Assembly: GCA_008973525.1 (NCBI GenBank)
Contig: WACJ01000451.1
Coordinates: forward strand, 1-64,000
Direction of reading: 5' to 3'
DNA length: 64,000 nucleotides
Origin: Stenopsyche tienmushanensis
Lineage: Eukaryota; Arthropoda; Insecta; Trichoptera; Stenopsychidae
The notes beneath the pieces were generated by a model. That model was not told the origin of the DNA. It saw nothing but the letters and a program-made list of their open reading frames with translations, and made no database searches. The translations under genes were made by a program, and so were the position numbers. How positions within the stretch are numbered: position 1 is the first letter of the stretch; each line of letters begins with the position of its first letter. Below are positions 58,485 to 64,000 of this stretch, one piece after another.

Positions 58485-58560
58485 TAAATTCAAAATCTAG
58501 ATTTTAGCCCGAATCTTTATGATGATTCCAGGTATTAAGCCACTTCCAAATCACCAAAAT
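58485..58560 (-). repeat. tRNA-derived SINE, diverged
   Basis: On the minus strand an A-box-like TTTGGAAGTGGCTTAA (58535-58550), B-box-like GATTCGGGCTAA (58504-58515) and AAATCTAGATTTTG. The layout is as in the 51.6 kb copies. Confidence 0.5.
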
Positions 58561-59554
58561 CGGACTAAACTCCATTAAATCGTATAAAATCCGTTTTTAT
58601 TCATCGTCTTTGGAAAATATGTATCGCCTGAAAGATTGATAGGGACAAATTTGAAAAATATGTAGAATCCATCATGCTTAATCATACGCTATTGATCGTT
58701 GTACGGTGGAATAAATGAATATGACGCTCATTCATTATCGGCCTCATGTTCGACACATGAATTTGATGGATTGCGCATGTTGTTCAATTAGGACGATCAT
58801 TTTTCGAAATTAGGCATTAGTGGGAAAAAAAAATAACTCATCTTTGTTCTTCGAATTTCATCCTAAATTAATGGGAATTTGGGGTAATAGGTGTCAGTAT
58901 AATTTTAATACGAAAATTTCGATTTATGTTTTCATAAAAGACAGTATGTATGATTTTTTTTTTGATACTCACAATCAGTGTTTTGAGAATAATTTCTCGA
59001 GAAGTATGCAAAATCGAAGATTCTTCTATCTCGAGAAATTTAAGAAATCATTTTTTATCGTAAAGAAACAAAATATACGTCCTAAACTTATTCATGCTTG
59101 CAAAAATATCCATGCTCTCTTGGAAAGTCGAAAGATTTTAATAGCTCATGGCTACATTTCATGACGGTTGAACGATTGTTTAAAATAAAATTTTTATTGA
59201 ATAGAATGTTTGTAGTTTTAAGCTAAAATTGATGTATGTCGACGAAGGAAATATTTCGTTGTACATTAAATTTTTTAACCAAAAAGACAACTAGTATGTC
59301 TGATTCTATTTTGGATGGTATGTACTTTTTAAAGGATTGTTTTAAAATAATTGGAAATTTTTCGAGAATTCTCGAAAAATTTATTTAAGAAATAATATTG
59401 AAAAATCTCATTTCTCGAGAAATAAAAATAATTGAGAAAACAGAATTTATACTCTCAATGTTTTTGGGTGCTATAAGTGGGCATATATTATGTAAAATTA
59501 ATTAAATTACCCTTCGACATAAGTATATGATTGTACAATATGGAGAATTGTGGT
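58561..59554. other. AT-rich spacer with repeated TTTCTCGAGAA words
   Basis: A 114-codon plus frame (58820-59164) has no recognised domain. TTTCTCGAGAA-type palindromic words recur at about 58993, 59028, 59360 and 59412, and near 9047. They may be remnants of a foldback repeat. Confidence 0.35.
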
Positions 59555-59860
59555 GGAGGAAGATTACGGCTTCCTGTGGCCAAGGTTATATGTTAAATCT
59601 ACTGTAATGTAGAGTGGAAGCGCTCTCCAAAGTCTCCAAGCAAAGTTTTCGGGCTGCTCCCCACTCCCACGTGCTATTCAAGACGGCTGCGCTCGCACGT
59701 GGGTTTGTTCTTCTTTCGGATCGTGACAATCTATGAGTCTACGGGAAGTACATCTTCCCGCAGTCAAGGTTATCCAATGATTCTCCACCTCATCAACATC
59801 GGATGAAAAGCATTTCACGCGCAAAAACGTCCGCAGGAAGACAGAAAAATATATTTTTGC
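59555..59860 (+). mobile_element. TIR element family E, diverged copy
   Basis: GGCTGCTCCCCACTCCCACG, GGGTTTGTTCTTCTTTCGG, CCCGCAGTCAAGGTTATCCA and CACGCGCAAAAACG follow the order seen in the 35.4-35.7 kb copy. The 3' half is missing. Confidence 0.55.
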
Positions 59861-60254
59861 ATTGAAGTTGTTCTTGTATTATGTTTCGGGATGAAAGTGT
59901 GAAAGTCGTAAGAAAGTTGACGTCGCTATAAATGGCGCGGGTAACCAACTAAGTTGAATAGCTAGACACCAAATAATCCATGATGAGAACGACTCGCGGA
60001 TTGTTATTACGAAAAACGTCGTCCTGGAAAATTTCCCAGGATATTTTAGCAAAGTTTTTCTCTTGATTAAATTACCGGTGTTCTTTCCTTTTTTACTCGG
60101 CATCTTCACTTTGCTTTGACGACCGCGGAGAGCGCAACCCTCGCCCACCCCTTGTTACGCTACCGGTTCTATTGCATTAAAAATTATATTCTTTACCCGT
60201 CAATGTTCCAGAAGGAGATGCTTTAATAATGAGAGGGTGGATTGAAAATTGCTT
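59861..60254. other. Spacer, no gene seen
   Basis: The minus frame at 59879-60148 is not recognised. Confidence 0.3.
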
Positions 60255-60345
60255 AATGAAATAGTATACCCCCGGCTCGAACCTATGATAAAAGGTACGA
60301 TCTACTGCTCTATAATCGAATTTGTGCTTCAATATTTAAGCTAAC
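60255..60345 (-). repeat. Possible tRNA-like SINE head
   Basis: On the minus strand a good B-box AGGTTCGAGCC (60274-60284) lies downstream of an A-box-like ATAGAGCAGTAGA (60301-60313). The spacing (17 bp) is shorter than in a tRNA, so it is not a functional tRNA gene. Confidence 0.35.
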
Positions 60346-63300
60346 AAATTGATTTTGTAACTAAAAATAATAATTTCCTATTAAAAATTTACAATTTAAA
60401 GGGTATCAGAGAAAATAAAATTTATCCCCTTATAAAATTTCCATGCAAAAATATCCACATTTCAATCATGCTAAATTAAATTATTTTCAACCACCGGCGT
60501 TTTTACAGCAATCCGATTTATCTCTACCATAATAGATTAGCGCATTTTTTACATTGTTAAATCCAAGCGTATATTTTAATTTTGCAAGTAAAATATGTAC
60601 ATACATTGCCATTTTAATCATGTCAAAACGTTACACATGAACACATGTTTATTTCAGCAGAAATTTTGCATTACATATATTTTTATAAGTACATTGTATG
60701 CCTGAGGCATTTACACGATGATGATGAACGATGAAAATATGTTTATGAAGGAGAAAACCTGAAAATATCATAAATTTTCAAATTTGTAATATTGGTTGTA
60801 GTAAGACGATAATAGAACATTTTGTATTATAAACTCAATGAGATTTTAATACTGCGTTAAATGTCTGTAAGAACGCTTTAAAAATAAGCGATATTAGTGT
60901 TGGAAAATATCGGATATTACTGAATTTTGTATGTTATAACATGATTGAGTTTTAATAATGAAGTTATAAATGGAACTTAAAATTGGCTTTCATTATATAA
61001 ATATTGATGAATTATCATCATCTTATACAGATTTGTCCTTAAATATTGAATTATATAGGATCCAAAATGATGTTTAATTATGTATCAGAAGATCTTTATT
61101 TACATTTACATAGGTTTCACAAGATCAATATCGGATTTAATTCTTAGCTATTTCCGGATATAATTGTTAATATTTACTTCATTCTTGTTCTAAATTAACT
61201 ATTAAACTCTAATTATACATATTAATAAAGATAACTATTACGAATCGTATGTTTTGTAGCCATAAGAGTGTTCATGTAGTGTTAAAATACTGCTTGATGT
61301 TAGTAAAATGATCCATTGGCCCTTGTATAACACGATTTCGATTTAATTGGCTAATCGACTGTTTTATATTGCTAAACTTTGAATATTAATTAATCAATAA
61401 TTAGGATGATACAAAAAATCACAGCTTTTGCTATCGGAAGATAGTTTGAAAATTTTAAAAAGCATAATGAAGCATGATGAATTATTCTTGGATTCCATAT
61501 ATATTCTTGGATATCAGAAAATGAGAGAAAAATCATTTGAACTATTTTCAGGAATAAAATGATCATTATAAACAGACCGATGAATGATTTTGGGAACAAT
61601 GAAATGAGATTTTGATAATGATACTATTGTTGTATTATTAAACGCTCAAATATGGAAATTATTTTGTAAGTGTTTGATTTTGCGGTTTCGCGCAAAAATC
61701 ACAAAGCACTCATAAGCCCAAATTTGAAGTATAAATCTGGCGCATTAGCCTGTTTATCTTTGAAATTTAAATTTGGAATCCCCCCCAAGGAAATTGTTTC
61801 CTTCACCTTGATTCAAAAGCTCATTTATCAGAAAGTTTTCATCCTTATGAAGCTTTCAAATCTTCCCTCCGATGCATATAAGGCGAATCCGCGAACGTTC
61901 GTATAAAAAAATATTCTTCTCTTAAAATACACCTGCTCCACAATCTCTCGGAGGCAAGAACATCGCAATATGTGTCTAATAGCAACATTGCCACAAAAGC
62001 TTACGATACAGCTGGAAACAAGCCTCGGAAATAAATGTGAATAATCCGCTATGAAATTTACAATACGCATAAACATGCTTGCAACAATTCAGCGAATACG
62101 TGTATAAGTGCTTTTGTAATTCCCGCTTCAAGTATTCCGAATTCCCGGATTTTCGAATAAAAAAGTTTAAGCTTTCAAACGCTAATGCACGGAGTTATGT
62201 CCCGGATGGAATTTCGAAAACGAATAGCTTTACTCATTATTTAGACATCAGTTTCGTGTTTTTCAAGCGACTCGAATATATTTTTCATCGCGGCAACTCG
62301 CAAATATTTTAAAACATTTTGTACATTTATCATAATTAGAGTCTTGTGTCTTGTATCATTATTTACAGAAGAGTTTGGGATGGAATACCTTGACTAAATG
62401 ATCTGCTTTCATTTTTGTTTTGATACTTGATACGGTGTCGTTGATAAGAATTCGCATTTTATGAAAAAATATGTGTACTGAGACAAAGATGATTTGAGGT
62501 ATCATAACTTTTATTCGCTATTAAGCGAGAATATTTGTCTTTTTTTTTCCAAATTCATGTCATTTTCGAAACATTATTTATGCAAAAAAATGTCATATTT
62601 GATTATTTGCTACAATTACACGTTGAACTAACTCTGTCCATACTTTTTTCTAGCATACATTCAATGTTGACAGTCTAATTAATCAATGTGATCAATATTT
62701 TCTTTCATTAGTAATTCTTGAAAATCTATAGCTGAAAAATGGATATTTTAGAATGTAACCGTGTTGTAGGAATGTCGTGTTATATAAATTGAAGGTAATA
62801 TCCTGTGATGGGAAATTAAAAAGAAACATTCGTTTGTATAGAAATATATCGAATTAATATCGGTCGTAAATGTATCTCGTTTATCGTACAAATGTCCATC
62901 AGAACACCCAAACAAAATGCTGATCGCTTTGTAATTTAAACGGTACAATAGTAAAATTAAGTCTCGATAACATGATGATATAAAATAAATTTATCATGGA
63001 TATATTTGCACGATAAATGAATATTTCGTGCAAATTTAAATGTACAATAATTTAATAAAAAAAATCTTAGTTAAATAATTACATGTCTAATACTGAATTT
63101 AGCACCTTTTTAATTGCATAAATTTAAATACTATTAGTAGTAAAAATTTTCATCCCCTATCCGAGGATTGATTTTATATATTACATTAATAAAATTTACA
63201 TATTTTGTACATTCGAGATAAGAAATATTTGCGTAGGGATTTTTTAAAAGGTTGAAATACACTTTATAGACATAATATAAGTCTAAAATAGTGTTATAGC

Positions 63301-64000
63301 ATATTAAAAAATAAATTGCTTTAGAAATAAAGAATGATATTACAACTGTATATATATTTTTTTAATTAGTGTTTCGAAACTTATTACACGTTTTTGTATG
63401 ATATCCAAAGATACCAATAGATATATAGTCGGTTTATACATTACAAAATATGATTATGAACAGATTTAATCGAACTCTTCGATCCTGCTCAATCATCCCG
63501 TATAACACTGAATTGATAGGGGTTTGAACTGGAAATTAATTCATGTTACAGGCCAGATTTCCATTGTTTTTTTTTCCCTCGTACGACATATGGTCATCCG
63601 CTGTATATGATGGTCGAATCCAGTTTTCAGAAAAGCCATATGCCTCACCATTTGTGGCGTAGCGCGAATATCCACAACCCTGCTGGAGTGATTTTATGAA
63701 GGGGAATTGGGCCAAATGATATCGAGTAGACCGTTAAATTGAACTAGCTGAATTTACGTACGTAATACCAAAATTGAAATTCTGGGAATACACTGATTCA
63801 ATTTGATGAAAACTATGAAAAGCTCGAATCCACGAAGAAATCTCAAATATACTTCGTAATCATTTCCAATATGATCAAAAGCTGATGTTAGCTAACAACA
63901 GCAAAGGATAAAGATTATATATATTTTAGTTCCTATGTATTGCACTGTTCATATCTTATGATTGTATTGATTGGTGTATGTATTATGTGCAAAATATATG
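60346..64000. other. AT-rich spacer, no gene seen
   Basis: No recognised gene or repeat. 61730-62310 is slightly GC-richer with open frames on both strands, none recognisable. The window ends in plain AT-rich sequence. Confidence 0.35.

Noticed and set aside
58820..59164. 114-codon plus-strand frame as a transposase
   Set aside because: Lysine/phenylalanine-rich and includes the repeated CTCGAGAA words; no catalytic motif found.
59360..59425. TTTCTCGAGAA words as heat-shock elements
   Set aside because: The TTC and GAA units are spaced by four bases, not two as the heat-shock consensus requires.
1..64000. CRISPR arrays, operons or prophage
   Set aside because: No regularly spaced short repeats, no bacterial gene layout and no long coding frames; the transposon content is eukaryotic.

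Overview
The window reads as nuclear DNA of an arthropod, most likely an insect. It is strongly AT-rich, has no long open frame (the longest is about 150 codons and unconvincing), and carries many decayed class II transposons of types common in insects. These include DD34D mariners, a pogo/Tigger-like TIR element, elements with TTAA-like ends, Helitron-like ends, a Mutator-like transposase relic and tRNA-derived SINEs. The order of insect cannot be read from the sequence. I found no intact protein-coding gene, no rRNA and no convincing functional tRNA. The window is best described as an intergenic region or the inside of very long introns. Nothing in it is bacterial in layout: there are no operons or ribosome binding sites.

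Layout. 0-9 kb: a TTAA-type MITE (162-414), a deleted mariner (family A, 913-1456), a GC-richer island with a perfect E-box palindrome (3.1 kb), a Helitron-like dimer (3.8-4.06 kb), and a Tigger-like element fused to a 514-bp-spaced direct duplication (7.4-8.76 kb). 9-22 kb: a tRNA-like SINE head, a perfect 22-bp-stem hairpin (11.2 kb), a mellifera-like mariner whose first catalytic Asp reads Glu (11.7-12.67 kb), a partial duplication with an NRF1/Ewg-like site (17.6-18.2 kb), and three transposase relics (18.3, 19.6 and 20.8-21.7 kb). 22-32.5 kb: a Helitron-like dimer with an adjacent GC hairpin, a TIR element (family E), a fuller Helitron-like copy ending in CTAGT (27.2-27.63 kb), a second family A mariner (29.9-30.5 kb), poly-G and poly-C tracts, and a Tigger-like element nested in a TTAA-type element (31.5-32.3 kb). 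35-46 kb: a mariner (family B) with family E inserted in it (35.15-35.97 kb), a 365-bp mariner (family C), a large AT-rich desert, and a 461-bp family B deletion derivative (45.5-45.95 kb). 49-60 kb: a cluster of tRNA-derived SINEs, a Mutator-like transposase fragment (50.7 kb), the longest family B mariner (53.55-54.55 kb), another Helitron-like dimer, and two more family E copies (57.7 and 59.6 kb). 60-64 kb: almost featureless AT-rich DNA.

How the parts relate: the recurring theme is internally deleted DNA transposons that keep both ends, next to longer relatives that retain pieces of transposase. Families B, C and E, the Tigger-like family and the Helitron-like dimer each occur more than once, so they can be compared inside the window. 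Several moderately GC-rich islands without transposon signatures (3.1, 4.8, 10.1-10.6, 22.2-22.7, 26.2-26.7, 37.1-37.5, 49.0-49.4 and 54.9-55.1 kb) are the best places to look for conserved noncoding or regulatory DNA. I saw no evidence for a new multi-gene biological system.
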